Shown here: in pieces, positions 39,301 through 44,533 of the stretch | How the letters are laid out: the number at the start of each line of letters is the position of its first letter | How positions within the stretch are numbered: position 1 is the first letter of the stretch | Origin: an uncultured Clostridia bacterium | Lineage (GTDB): Bacteria > Bacillota > Clostridia > TANB77 > CAG-508 | Assembly (NCBI GenBank): GCA_904387305.1 | Contig: CAJFLB010000001.1 | Location: forward strand, 1 to 64,000 | Direction of reading: 5' to 3' | DNA length: 64,000 nucleotides | Translations under genes and position numbers: made by a program | The notes under the pieces: generated by a model | What the model was told of the DNA's origin: nothing | The model's input: the letters and a program-made list of their open reading frames with translations, nothing else | Database searches by the model: none

Positions 39301-41964
39301 ATACAAAATTCATATTTAGAGTTACTAGGAGCACAAGATGAAAATAATTACTATCAAAAAACAAGTTATACTTTAAATAGAATTACAAATGGATTAGCCT
39401 TACTTGATAATACAACCTTATATACACAGAGAGGATTCAACATGGTTGGAGGATTTGAAAGCTTGTTAACAAATGCTGATGGAACAACAACAAAACAAAC
39501 AGTAACGATTACAGATAATGCAGTTAGTCAAAATGTTAATAACAGATTATATACTCTTGAAGGTGTAAACCTAATCTTTGCTAAAGAAGAGGGAGATTTA
39601 ACAGACAGAAATAATGAAGATATCTGGGGAGATGTCAATGGTATGGCATTCTTTGGAATGTATAGACTAAACAGAACCACAGGTAATAAAGAATATGATA
39701 TTTATGCACCAGATTATGCTGGAGGAGCTACAACGAATATGTTTGCAACAGGTACTTACGTAGAGGGAAGACATAAATCAAATCATGATATTACAGTTGA
39801 TGGATTCTATACAAATGTTGTAAGCGAAGGTTCAACTACAGCTGTACCACAAGTAATAGAAGTAACAGACTATGGAACCTATTATGATTGGATTATAGGA
39901 GCCCAAATTGTAAACTATAATACACAAGTTATTGCATCTATATTTGGAACAGAATCAACAGCAGAATTAACATTAGACTTCAATTCATTTGTTGATAACA
40001 CAACATATAGTGGTACAACATTTAGTATTGATAGAGTTAGTACAAATGCATTAAACACAGATGTTAACTTAATTAATAAATTACAAATACCAATTTATAG
40101 TGAAAATGCAAATAACACATTTGGATTCACAATGCAAACATCAGATTCTGGATGGCAGCAATCAGGTGAAACAAATATCTATACAGATGGAGATGGTTCA
40201 TTTGATGGAGATACCGTATTTAAGACAGACAATTCAGATACACCAGGAAACTTACTATTTAAGATATTTAGTTCAATAAATATCTCTGAAACAAAAGACT
40301 TAGGAAATGTCAATATTGTCTTAACTGGAAAAGTAAAATCAAGTGAAGATGCAAATATGGGTAATACATTTAAAGTGGTTATTGCAGTAAATCTTCAAAC
40401 AGAAAAAACTCCAAATATAGAAAATTATATACCAACATTTACAAATAGTAGTAAGACAAAATTGAATTACACAACAGATAGCCAAGTAGATATTACTTAT
40501 GTGCTATACAAAGAAGTAAATGGTGTACAAACAGACTTCTATGCAGATGGAGATTATAGAGTATTATCAACTACAATGCCTTTACCACAAGGTACAGGAA
40601 TTACCATAAGAGATTATGGACAAGGAGATACAGTTAATAAAGTATATTATTACAGAGTAGCAAGTGACACAGATTATGATGCAACAGATGATAGTTCTGG
40701 AACAACAAGATACTTATATAAGCTTTCTGACTTTGTAGAAATGGGTGGAACAGATACAACTGACAAATATGCAGATGATAATAGCCTATATTATCATGAG
40801 ATTAGTCAAGGTTTAGGATATGCATTGGAAAAATATGATGTTTCAATAGATTTCAAAGATTCTAACATTAGTGCAGATCAGCTAGCACAAGAAACATATT
40901 TAGAATTAAGAGATTCAGAAGGAGCTGTTAAATATGATAATGGAGACACACAAATCGTTTATGACTTATATAACAAAAATGCAATTATGACAGAAAACGT
41001 TACAACAAATGATGGTAAGACATCATACTCTGTATATGAGAACTTGAGAATACCATTCACATTTGATGCAAGCATTGTAGAACAAATAGCAGAAGATGGA
41101 CAAACAATCCAAGATACAAAATATTATGATAAATATACAGGTATGGCAATTGAAATTGTAGATGAACATGGAGAAAGAATAAAAGCACCAGATGTACAAA
41201 ACTTAAGCATAGTAGATGAAACAACATCAACAGTTTATAGAGTAGGAATAGATGGAGTTATCAGAATTCCACTTTCAGATGGATTATCTACAATACATAA
41301 TCAATATCAATTGGTATTAAGTCAAAATAGTGTACCAGCAGGTCAATATATTGCAAAAATTTACTTCTTTGCATCAGATGACGGATCATATTATGGAGAA
41401 GAAGTAAAACAAGAACAAGAAATTTATATAACATTTATTAATAAATTATTAGGACTAGCAGGGGTAGAATCAAATGATGGAACTAGAATTGTTAATAAAA
41501 ACACAGGAAAGAATCTTGATGGCAGTGATGGAATAGACTTGACAGTAAAAGTTGGTTCACCTACAAACGAGACAAACATTAGAGTAGAATTATATAAACG
41601 AAACGAAACATATACAACAGTAGAAGATGAGGAAACAGGTACAAATACTTACACTTATAATGGAATTAGTTATACGCAAGTTGACTTAAAAGACTATTTG
41701 GAAAATCTAGATGGTACAGAATGGAAGACACCAGAAGACTTTGATGGTCAAGGTATGGTAACAGCAGAAGGATCTAAAGAATATGTAATAATGGAAAAGA
41801 AAGAACATGAAATACCAGAAGAAGGAGAAAACATTGAATTAATAGACTTTGAAACAGCAATAAAAGAAGGCATCAGTACAGGTGAGTATAAGCTAGTATT
41901 TAAAGCATATTATCATAATACACTAATACAAACTATCAGAAAATCATTTATCGTAACACCTTAG
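21304..41964 (+). CDS. Giant multidomain surface adhesin: BspA repeats, Ig-like modules, beta-helix
   Basis: About 6,886 residues from ATG 21304, with GGAGG 8 nt upstream; an ATG at 21289 overlaps that site. A signal peptide (about 1-42, VQSAEPAEN) is followed by a Rossmann-like module (about 66-270, DKKILLFSV, YDLVICD), then Ig-like modules. Three cassettes each comprise cap, 8 BspA units and Ig-like modules (units at about 680-905, 2000-2230 and 3325-3555). A long Ig-like stalk reaches about 4940. An InlB B-repeat-like region (4943-5059, FAGWAV...LTAVW) and a parallel beta-helix with about 20 turns marked by [IV][YF]GG (5060-5925) follow. The last 960 residues are beta-rich and unassigned. 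No LPXTG, SLH or membrane anchor is seen, so attachment is unknown. Likely a very long surface adhesin. No terminator follows the stop; REP-like repeats begin there. Confidence 0.85.
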   Translation: MQKHDTGKILMKLVITTIVLIVLAFIQVASGISSTVQSAEPAENTTESLAGNTNNDNSPQTRARQKMDKKILLFSVQYDSLHRGRVEKDLTALQTALQEKYTTVDVITSQRGSVSSDINNKVMPIARNYDLVICDAVAWDTGEQIAMQDSLDYNLITISNDGRPELNNLINDAVRLEISSGTATITTQPGIFENMTIRPGDDGDEASYRIHFKDDVNVLATATYGGDSNTYDAIGFKIIDGYKQIHSQLVLYNDYVPVVSRLADFAFDNVDTIVPGDFADFIKPNATYQHSATDIDYDGKTYTMVFDITDKFYSSGTLSLDDLAIRIDGEEPDWTKVSKSLQEEDRTNIVNGEEQVIGKRYTLTLSNLEQLQVKEGDNYLDYSGVVTVAIPEDKLVDTTGNGNNATTITSGLTLPGEAAPEDETEATVDVVDPLVEKVTSNVDVDSKTATLTFKVTDKYFANSTLTNENIQVLVNGSVNTNITKQLTSTTPLTEQRTVNGATQTVQYGVQYTLTLTGIDTTVNQIKVRVPEGLITDQSGNGNKETDLILFNTLVSSASDINATYDSETDVTTYDRLAFLGNTNILRDDIDNITFVDYIPEEVYDVYTNTYKDHTAWDVSAQKDNSIIAWYETNANGTYKMYIGSNDEIFGNVDSTYLFAFIGYGENCTATETITNIGLLNVSNVTIMNRMFHRTGYTAMTSLDLGNNFDTSNVTNMTTMFASTGCMAMTTLNLGDKFDTSSVIDMSWMFNNTGRMEMTSLDLGNHFDTSHVKDMSGMFDTTGYWKMTSLDLGDKFDTSNVTNMNRMFSSTGYTAMTSLDLGDKFDTSNVTDMRYMFYETGYTAMTSLDLGDKFDTSNVTDMRYMFYETGYTAMTSLDLGDKFDTSNVTNMYRMFSSTGNTAMTSLDLGPAFTYIPDGELINSATDTTYLAYENMFQQTGKQGEIVIQAPEAIYQDAAHFKLNTDSSTTIGWTNENGNATTTYGTINPKYRTEWVKETVQTDKTDVNNPKLNITLRGTTNQEVDPAEYISDVTSTLTSNDIKVFIDETEITDIVTKTLGTATQTQNTRTGAQDVLQVLTISNFKEAARRTGKPYKEWSGNIRIEVAQGTLSDTTGPADEEGNRTTYGNKNMEVASSETQSGATTGAGTVTEEGARIDNIIQDTTKLDQNTEGAMFVDLIDPEFTYESSKTEISQDEEKVTIVFDVVDKFFESTTLSNLDASQITVQIDDYDVIELNNAITKQLTKVEDLTGTVEGVENVKIGERYQLVITGLDQENEDGIGDGYTYSGYMTLSFAAGTITDKSGNTSTAKSITIGKDDPGGQDGDEEVVDVVDPIWSIAEINTDAETAKIRVKDKFLNKEQSSLELTEDAITIIVNGVPTDVITTILEGPTEIVPNEEYEYTITLENITPEDAGYVEFTPVDPIVGGTAKYKEDNGGYIELEIAEGVVTDQYGNVSNKQILDIGNIDKTRPEVFDVQKTQDEALGKETIVFNVTDKNYDPTDPVTVDELSIWMDGVQVDDQVTKNLVSTVEIKANIDGEIKVLGHQYTVEISDIVETDTEFMDSGRDYRELSGDLELRIDFDASRDLSGNTIKKETTTITDFIDLIKPDVIYQYNTTDIDNEGKTFTMVFDIVDKYYTSGTLSIEDLTILIDGEEPDWAEINKALQVEEKTSMVNGESKVIGHTYTLTLSNLEQLQVKEGDNYLDYSGVITVAIPADKILDTTGNGNNATTLTSGISLPGGSGTEEVVDVVDPLVEKMTSSVDVDAKTATVTFKVTDKYFEDSTLTNENIQILVNGTENATIGKELTSTPLTEQRVVNGETLEVQYGVQYTVNLSDIDTTVNQIKVRVPAGLITDQYGNGNEQTDLIVFNTLASAVDDINRTYDSENDRLIFDRLAFLGNTNILRDDIDNITFVDHIPEEVYDVYTNTYKNDTAWDVSAQKDNSIIAWYDANENGTYKMYIGSNDEIFGNVDSTYLFAYIGYSENCTSTETITNIGLLNVSNVTNMEYMFNMVGYTAMTSLDLGDNFDTSNVIDMTAMFRQTGYTTMTSLDLGDKFDTRKVTEMDWMFASTGYTAMTSLDLGENFDTSNATSVDAMFSATGYKSMTSLDLGDKFDTSHVTDMDRMFYATGYTAMTNLDLGENFDTSNVTNMYLMFYRTGYKAMTSLDLGDKFDTSNVTIMQDMFYQMGYTAMTSLDLGDKFTTENVTNMYRMFYQTGYTSMTSLDLGPAFTQIPDGNVETRVGGSSLTETHLAYENMFQRTGKQGEIVIQAPEAIYQNRTHFKLNTDSATEIGWTDTDGSETTNYGTINPKYRTEWVKERAQIDETDANNPKLNITLKGTTNTEVAVDEYISDVTSTLTPDDIKVFIDDTEITDVVTKTVGTATQTANTRTGAQDVLQTVTLSNFEEATRRTGKSYKEWSGNIRVEVAQGSLSDTTGPADEDGERTTYGNKNMEVASADTQTGAETGAGAVTEIGARIDNIIQDTTKVDQNTDNAMFTDFIKPEFTYESAKTEIIHGDEEKVTIVFDVVDKFFASTTLSNLDASQITVSIDDYDVTELNNAITKTLTKVEDITGTVEGVENTKIGERYQLVITGLDQEDADGNGDGYTYSGYMTLSFAQGAVTDKSGNVNSAKSITIGKDDPGGADGDEEIVDVVDPIWTLGDIDRDNGIVKLRVKDKFLNKDESIFDLTTDDITIIVNGQPSTEVGKELSGPVEIIPNEEYEYTLTLTNIIPEEEGYTEFTPVEPIVGDTAKYKNENGGHVSIEIAAGVVTDQYENTTNKQEFDLSNIDGTGPEVYDVQKTQDKEQEKETFIFNITDKNYYPDDPVTVDELTIWMDGVQIDNQIVKNLISTVPIKADVNGEIQVLGHQYTLEVTELVETDEEFIGSGRDYRELSGDLEVRVDPNASRDIKGNTINPDTTTIIDFVDLIKPEVRYEYNTSDIDYDGKTFTMEFNIVDKYYNTGTLTIDDLNILIDGEEPNWDDTGVHGVVKELTEEDITGTVDGTNKTVGKRYTLKLSHLEQLEKLEGKETMDYSGIITVAIPANKITDTTGQGNNATTITSGLNILAGDPGEATVVDVVDPIWEKVSSSVDVDAKTATATVRTTDKFFASSNLTAAQIKVLIDGRIVQAENIAINVEEKTTVYAQNGTDVIGDQYTITLSGEGLDYFNCHQIKIQIAYGTAIDQSGNRNQETDVILYNTLRSTGPESNEEESGSEDTEDSSFLGNTNIQRQNIDNITFVDNIPSDVYDFSAKAYVNDTAWDVSAQKDNSIIAWYDTNANGTYKVYIGSNDEIFGNVNSTHLFAYIGYSENCTSTETITNIGLLNVSNVTNMGAMFAATGRTAMTSLDLGDKFDTSNVTNMDYMFNGTGNTAMTSLDLGENFDTSNVTSMMYMFAATGYEAMTSLDLGDKFDTSNVTDMRDMFNATGGRAMTSLDLGENFDTSNVTTMQNMFSTTGSKAMTSLDLGDKFDTSNVTDMRSMFYQTGYRAMTSLDLGDKFDTSNVTDMSDMFRGTGYTAMTTLELGDKFDTSNVTGMNNMFLDTGYEAMTSLDLGPAFTYIPNGEYTNPATGTTSPAYDGMFAGTGKQGEIVIQAPESIYNDRTHFKLNTDSTTTIGWQDADGNSTTTYGTINPKYKPEWEKVSSTINEETKEIAIVVKGQVDPSVYTSNANGQFPEGELTGEQANLLNVYIDGELAESITKSISAVTEIVDETTGMKSVQYTITLSNFEEALRQSGKNFKEWSGNIALQPVKGTLIDDYGNKNMEAMDTEHVQGPDGEEFEWINIELKDADTDRNTDGTMFADYIKPEFTYEAYDTTIDYDQKNINIVFDVTDKYFESTTLTQDMITITIDETQLPEDATITKTLTKVTLEADVVDGNITYKANGDIYYTVDGVEKKVGERYQLLVEGLESENGEGYSGPMSLSFPAGIITDTSGNQNDAKTITLGVDEPENPDHPDHDEPIIVDMVNPLWEYLTSSIDRENETVTVTILGTDKYYQENTLNTDKIHVYLTDSETPNEEVTTISKNLVQVDPASQEYTDLLTQAQGKGLDNVGVIYKLTLGDYGELSGATKVVLDAETITDISGNTNIETEIPVGNPEWVEEGDDPENPIYTAFRNNIVDFINPMIKYTYSDVADAENPNIDYEAKTLTVKFTVTDKYIRENTIMNPNGTMNTENIRIKVAGTDLTDQLHTTVTSSDIPNGTEYTFVVSNFELVYNEDDKYQDYSGAVDFVFAGGKVDDTSGNKNTATTITLDYDDGDDPDNPVIVDVIDPLVERTEDNLSILNANNGITRDLDTETGTVTVRIRATDKYLGQTTLQDAENVANMKVKVVKANGETVYPDTIVKQVTQVSKTATAVTYQITLSNFEDNQGVTSIIIPEGVIIDKYGNTNQETEILVGNATWMEIGDINDEYTAFRESIVDFTRPTWEYADSSITRDRAGETGTVTVKILGRDDYYLKNTLTTDNINVYVDNSENPEEPVTTITKILTPITDEAQLDGANVGYELTLGNFGQYDGAVKIEIAENTIRDTSGIGNKVTEIPVGNPNWVETDIGDDADNPKYTAFRNNIVDFIKPTIEYQYTEGVNPVIDQENKQVTITFDAVDTNFLESDILTVDDIKQILVDDMDVTNTLTKELTSSDIPDGEGNGIRYTLTLSNFELDENLENEIFRRHSGKIEFVIAENKVRDTSGNANIETKIVVDNDDGDDENNYITVDFINPKLYYKEKYINYAQRYATVTISGTDRFYDFNTTLAPEDISIYELNRDGEYIQRTDLPITITPVRNEYGYDFVIRFDDFEEEFKQLKISIPAGKISDTEGHTNEATDIYVDLDNKKPVWRYEATDTSEFESNGKISFTVKGQDTFLDLENSNLEVADIRVIKDGQDITNVGNITVQPVGEDAEEVSESYQIDVTGLTEIGAYSLVIAKDTLVDEFDNFSNATTISFSKSAINSNTENYTNVTYHVTPDFEQMHQSYVHELMNVNTSGTNEGSDTYRASSIGELYGNGDNNLFAEPFKYENGEQTAYSFAGWAVANENGFQEDSATIYDLYTDIPSTVTNLTAVWQEATVIFVSNSGENSNDGLSPTTPVQDLTTAYSKLNALGNVSNNMIVIMDAIEWNSSERLVGNATITSLYAGVDYRTNGAELKISSNMDVEGDITFDNIELYSDSTDVSDGSDYLSTGDYSNILITNYGDVTLGRGISTPEDKYTFGGVVGGNYKEEEATGTIGNHRVIVEAGRYNDIIAGSSLDFGNQTTDRKYVSHEVILGTMKESAIARNDKLVITGYLAMGELEDRCYPYNSEGAQDYNLGYEGTYATTQILSGTFTGENKFHKASEDAVMYLRSINGYNDGISELTMYGGNITGNIYGGARMATTKDSNVDEEPDANILNFYGGQISGNIFGHGGNDTSTGTSRITLQGSVQITGNIYGGSNATQEGQGRVTGDIIVSINSAITVDGNIYGGSNGVMNGTNINLNTGLITGHTNIILNNGAIITGDIYGGGNNCGVTSNGLGGINTSSQITINNGQVMGTIYGGAYQNQIREVAQIQIVGGIVNDIYGGNVLTTQAQLNADTSSQNAYIDIGDYESDDNGPTINGTIYGSGIYDRVENVEIHLTKCATTPTIYGGSNGAGMTNGVCIYLSGMTANTIYGGSNGDVTVKNSNIFLYDGTVTDVYGGGYGGTTTISNIYLGDEFVGNANVTNIYGGSNTNGTVTTSNVNLVSGNVTNVFGGGNSAGVGTANVNLDGITIDTIFGGSKNAGITTNTNVQLNSGTVTNVFGGGLDASVTNANVTQNGATVTNIFGGNQGGTGDGGETTNATINIEGTTAQNIYGGNQNKGITRNTTINIKGNSVINGELYGGGLGTEIGRNDAVGSTTINITGGTIENDINGGSKNSTVYGTTNINIGKDAVTDDTLTAGNIVINGNIYGSGDSENEDYNTVSVHGETHILMDNSQESPITFSGRIFGAGKDATYSSTASDGTDNSTVRIKDFGTSSQSYTMTSIERTGKVSIQNSYLELLGAQDENNYYQKTSYTLNRITNGLALLDNTTLYTQRGFNMVGGFESLLTNADGTTTKQTVTITDNAVSQNVNNRLYTLEGVNLIFAKEEGDLTDRNNEDIWGDVNGMAFFGMYRLNRTTGNKEYDIYAPDYAGGATTNMFATGTYVEGRHKSNHDITVDGFYTNVVSEGSTTAVPQVIEVTDYGTYYDWIIGAQIVNYNTQVIASIFGTESTAELTLDFNSFVDNTTYSGTTFSIDRVSTNALNTDVNLINKLQIPIYSENANNTFGFTMQTSDSGWQQSGETNIYTDGDGSFDGDTVFKTDNSDTPGNLLFKIFSSINISETKDLGNVNIVLTGKVKSSEDANMGNTFKVVIAVNLQTEKTPNIENYIPTFTNSSKTKLNYTTDSQVDITYVLYKEVNGVQTDFYADGDYRVLSTTMPLPQGTGITIRDYGQGDTVNKVYYYRVASDTDYDATDDSSGTTRYLYKLSDFVEMGGTDTTDKYADDNSLYYHEISQGLGYALEKYDVSIDFKDSNISADQLAQETYLELRDSEGAVKYDNGDTQIVYDLYNKNAIMTENVTTNDGKTSYSVYENLRIPFTFDASIVEQIAEDGQTIQDTKYYDKYTGMAIEIVDEHGERIKAPDVQNLSIVDETTSTVYRVGIDGVIRIPLSDGLSTIHNQYQLVLSQNSVPAGQYIAKIYFFASDDGSYYGEEVKQEQEIYITFINKLLGLAGVESNDGTRIVNKNTGKNLDGSDGIDLTVKVGSPTNETNIRVELYKRNETYTTVEDEETGTNTYTYNGISYTQVDLKDYLENLDGTEWKTPEDFDGQGMVTAEGSKEYVIMEKKEHEIPEEGENIELIDFETAIKEGISTGEYKLVFKAYYHNTLIQTIRKSFIVTP
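23348..24030 (+). repeat. BspA repeat block E, 8 units of 87 bp
   Basis: Eight units. Two adjacent units (about 23771-23944) both read MRYMFYETGYTAMTSLDLGD and are nearly the same at DNA level, a recent tandem duplication. Confidence 0.9.
27301..27990 (+). repeat. BspA repeat block F, 8 units of 87 bp
   Basis: Eight units with varied heads (MEYMF, MTAMF, MDWMF, VDAMF, MDRMF, MYLMF, MQDMF, MYRMF). The cap before it is almost identical to that of block E. Confidence 0.9.
31279..31965 (+). repeat. BspA repeat block G, 8 units of 87 bp
   Basis: Eight units (MGAMF, MDYMF, MMYMF, MRDMF, MQNMF, MRSMF, MSDMF, MNNMF), capped by LDLGPAFTYIP and a GKQGEIVIQAPE segment shared with blocks E and F. Confidence 0.9.
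36480..39080 (+). repeat. Coding beta-helix repeats (IYGG motif)
   Basis: About 20 irregular repeats of roughly 20-35 codons, each with [IV][YF]GG or [IV]FGG at a turn and Thr/Asn-rich ladders (GNIYGGSNG, TNVFGGGNS, TDVYGGGYGG). The pattern is that of right-handed parallel beta-helix adhesins. Confidence 0.7.
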
Positions 41965-41965
41965 G

Positions 41966-42076
41966 GGACATTGGGACCATTGGGACCAGATCCGTTTGGT
42001 CCCAAATGTGTCCGATTGGGGACGTTTCTGTTTGGGACATTTTGTCCCAATTGGGAACGTTTCCATTTGGACATTT
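41966..42076. repeat. REP-like repeats directly after the giant gene
   Basis: GGACCATTGGGACCAGATCC and the following sequence (reverse orientation of the CCAAACGGACCTGGTCCC repeat), then GGGGACGTTTCTGTTTGGGA, which is the terminal sequence of the 50.3-kb MITE-like element, then a degenerate copy of it to 42076. They begin two bases after the stop codon. Confidence 0.8.
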
Positions 42077-42090
42077 TGAACATAGATACT

Positions 42091-42318
42091 GTTTAAATCA
42101 ATATTTAGAAAATTGGGCTGAGGGTTAGTATTTTTTTCATTATTTCCTCGGCTAGCTATATAGACTACAAATTCTATTATTTGAATACATGAGCCTCTCG
42201 CTGTTCGCGCTTCCTCATGTATTCAAATCCAAGAATTTGTACGTCAATTCCGCGTCGCATTCGTCAATGAATTCAAAAATACTAAGCCTCAGCCCAATTA
42301 AAAATATTGAAAATAAAC
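42091..42318. other. Structured palindromic element 1 (about 228 nt)
   Basis: Nested inverted repeats. Outer stem: TCAATATTT...AATTGGGCTGAGG...TTAGTATTTTT (from 42091) with AAAAATACTAA...CCTCAGCCCAATT...AATATTGA (to 42318). Inner stem: TACAAATTCT plus TTTGAATACATGAG (42176-42193) with CTCATGTATTCAAA plus AGAATTTGTA (42214-42241). The apical 20-nt loop (42194-42213) contains TCGCTGTTCGCGCTTC. Unpaired blocks TTCCTCGGCT (about 42144) and GCATTCGTCA (about 42258) are shared with the element at 57281. It could be a structured RNA or a mobile palindrome. Confidence 0.65.
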
Positions 42319-42356
42319 AATATTTCGACAAAAGCTAAAACAAGAAAGGATAAGAT

Positions 42357-42701
42357 ATGGAAAGAAAACATGCAAGAATAAGAAAAGAAAAAAGAATAAA
42401 AAGAATAATGCTACTGTTTATTATAATCGTAATAGTTATCACATGTTCTGTATTTGGTAGATATATATATTATCAAGCAAGAGAAGCTTATTTTACTTCA
42501 AAAGCATTTTATTTTACAAGTGACTTATTGACTCTTGATAATGCAACTTACCAATATGAAAATTGGGGTGGTGTAGATAACTATGAAATCAACTTTGATT
42601 TGTACAGTTATCAAAATACATTATTGAGATTAGATTATGATTTAGAGTATACACTTTCGTGTGAAACGCCAGATTCAGATAAAGTAACTTTACGGTATTA
42701 A
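42357..42701 (+). pseudogene. Exported SipW-type protein, 5' part of a frameshifted gene
   Basis: 114 residues: basic N-terminus, hydrophobic helix (about 17-36), then SVFGRYIYYQAREAYFTSKA, a beta-rich segment with EYTLSCETPDSDKVT. The frame stops at 42699, but the next frame continues as YGINEEGGPTETTG and on to 43233. The slip lies between 42688 and 42698, at or next to a TTT run (42689-42691). The N-terminus resembles the other small exported proteins of this cluster. Decayed gene, sequencing error or phase-variable switch cannot be told apart from one sequence. AAAGGATA is the likely ribosome binding site. Confidence 0.65.
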
Positions 42702-43233
42702 TGAAGAAGGCGGACCAACAGAAACTACAGGCATCATATATGCAAAAGAGGGAGATACTCCAAATAATGTTAGTAGAATAAAAATTGTGGTAACACCAAA
42801 AACACAAATAGAACAAGATGATATTATTACAATTAAAATAAAAGCAAGTACACAAGAACCATATCAAAAAGAAATTTCTTGTGAGATTTCATTAAGAATA
42901 CAAAGAGTTTTAGCAAATAGCTATGAAATAGAGGATGTTGCAAATAGAAATTATTTCATATTAAAAATGATAAATACACATGATACAGCAGGAAATGTTT
43001 CATTACAGTTTGATCCAAATGTGGTAAGAATAGATTTAAATGATGAGGCTTATATAAATAGAGTAGAAAACACAGAAGAAGTAAATAGTGATGGATATGT
43101 GGAAAAGTTTACTTTTACAATGGATAAAGAATCTGCTCAAAATATTAAATTTTATAAAGTAGATATGTCTCAAGATTACACTTATCCTTCAAGTGATGAA
43201 GAATGTATTATCTCAGTAAATGCTGAAGAATGA
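42688..43233 (+). pseudogene. Exported SipW-type protein, 3' part of the frameshifted gene
   Basis: The second half (in-frame GTG at 42787, no ribosome binding site) reads a beta-rich domain with IKIVVTPKT, CEISLRIQRV and a C-terminal VSLQFDPNVVRIDL. An in-frame TAA at 42685 closes the frame upstream, so this part cannot start independently with a signal. Joined with the 5' part it gives a protein of about 291 residues. REP-like repeats begin 15 bp after the stop. Confidence 0.6.
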
Positions 43234-43247
43234 GTTGTGTGATTTTT

Positions 43248-43321
43248 GGAGCCATTGGGACCATTGGGACCAGGTCCGTTTGGCCCCGTTTGGGGACCAG
43301 GTCCGTTTGGACCCATTGGGT
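43248..43321. repeat. REP-like repeats, left of the transposase
   Basis: Two copies of the G/C-rich repeat in reverse orientation (GGGACCAGGTCCGTTTGG, then GGGGACCAGGTCCGTTTGG). Relative to the copies at 44306-44424 they are inverted, so the transposase gene lies between inverted repeats. Confidence 0.8.
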
Positions 43322-43417
43322 TCAGATAAGTTATATAGAGGAATGAAGCAGGCTTTAAAACGTTATAAATATAAACAGAGAAAATGTTCAAAAGAGTATA
43401 TAGAAAAAAGCCTGCTA

Positions 43418-44194
43418 TTATTCATTTTTTAGTATTTTTTGTATTATTTTCTTATTAATTCCTAATACTCTTGATATTTGAGATTTTGAAGTTCCTTTTA
43501 TAATTCCTAATTTCTTCAATTGTTCATTTCTCAACTTTTTATCATATGTACGAATTTCTCTCACATTTGTTATATTTAAAATTTTTTCAATTTTTTCTTT
43601 TACTTGAGCATCTGTAAGTTTAGAAACAAGTTCATATTCAAATTCATCATTTATTTGAGATTCATTATGATGATGATATATGATAAAATTTTCTAGAGAT
43701 TCTTTTTTTGTTTGACCAAACATTGACAAAATAGGCTTTGGATTTATAATCTTAGCCTTAGAAATAAATTCATGATAGCTACTCCATTTATATTCTTCAG
43801 TTTTTGCTATCTTTGCTTTTAATGGATTTTGATGGATATACCTACATAGTCGATATAAATAATTTTGAGTTTCTACAGTTTTACTTAAAAATCTATTTTG
43901 AAATAAATGACCATTCTTTTCGTATTTCTTACTAAAATATAATGAATATGATATTGATAAACTTTGCATTATTTTTGATAAAACATTTTTATCATCATAA
44001 ATTATTAGATGTACATGATTTGTCATTAAGCAATATTCATATATTTCATATGAATATTTTTTTTGGACTGTCTGAATTATTTTTAAAAATTTTATATAAT
44101 CTTGATCTTCATAAAATATATCTTGCTTATCATTTCCTCTTAAAATAACATGATATATTTTTGTTATACTGATTTGTCTTGCTTTACGGGACAT
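43418..44194 (-). CDS. REP-associated tyrosine transposase (RAYT, Y1/IS200-like)
   Basis: 258 residues. Single-strand DNA transposase of the HUH Y1 superfamily: N-terminal IYHVILRGN, metal-binding HVH in TNHVHLI (residues 60-62), and the catalytic Tyr in CRYIHQNPLKAKI (about Tyr119). A C-terminal extension (about 180-258) with LGINKKIIQKIL resembles a small helix-turn-helix. Such RAYT proteins act on REP palindromes. It is the only clear gene on the minus strand besides the one at the right edge, and inverted copies of the G/C-rich repeat family lie on both sides. Start chosen at ATG 44194 because AAGGAG is 8 nt upstream and MSRKAR matches the family start; ATGs at 44200 and 44203 are too close to the ribosome binding site. 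Confidence 0.9.
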   Translation of the reverse strand: MSRKARQISITKIYHVILRGNDKQDIFYEDQDYIKFLKIIQTVQKKYSYEIYEYCLMTNHVHLIIYDDKNVLSKIMQSLSISYSLYFSKKYEKNGHLFQNRFLSKTVETQNYLYRLCRYIHQNPLKAKIAKTEEYKWSSYHEFISKAKIINPKPILSMFGQTKKESLENFIIYHHHNESQINDEFEYELVSKLTDAQVKEKIEKILNITNVREIRTYDKKLRNEQLKKLGIIKGTSKSQISRVLGINKKIIQKILKNE

Positions 44195-44305
44195 TATCAT
44201 CACTCCTTGTATATTTTGTATATTTGCCCCTAAAACATAGATAGTATATCATACTTTTATATATTTTACTATATTTTTTAATAAATTGATTCAGAAAGGA
44301 CCAAA

Positions 44306-44424
44306 CGGGACCAAACGGACCTGGTCCCAACGGACCCGACCAAAGCAAACGGGACCAAACGGACCTGGTCCCAACGGACCCGACCAAAGCAAACGGGACC
44401 AAACGGACCTGGTCCCAATGGACC
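44306..44424. repeat. Tandem REP-like repeats, right of the transposase
   Basis: Two perfect 44-bp units (44306-44349, 44350-44393) and a partial third (44394-44424). Each contains CCAAACGGACCTGGTCCC. This is the largest cluster of the family in the window and lies 112 bp from the start of the RAYT gene. Confidence 0.9.
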
Positions 44425-44533
44425 TAAAAATATATATAATTTTTATGCATAAAAGTATAGACTTTAAAAAAAAGTTATGGTATAAAATATAGTAGAAAAG
44501 TATAAAAAAATGTAGAAAAGAGGGAGGAAAAAA

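Noticed and set aside
8510-41964. Sortase-anchored (LPXTG) adhesins
   Set aside because: No LPXTG-like motif, hydrophobic helix or basic tail is found at the ends of any of the three coding stretches.
43220-43432. Short ORFs rich in Trp/Asp/His or Gly/Pro across the G/C-rich repeats (also 44286-44492, 59878-60060)
   Set aside because: They are translations of the REP-like repeats, without ribosome binding sites.
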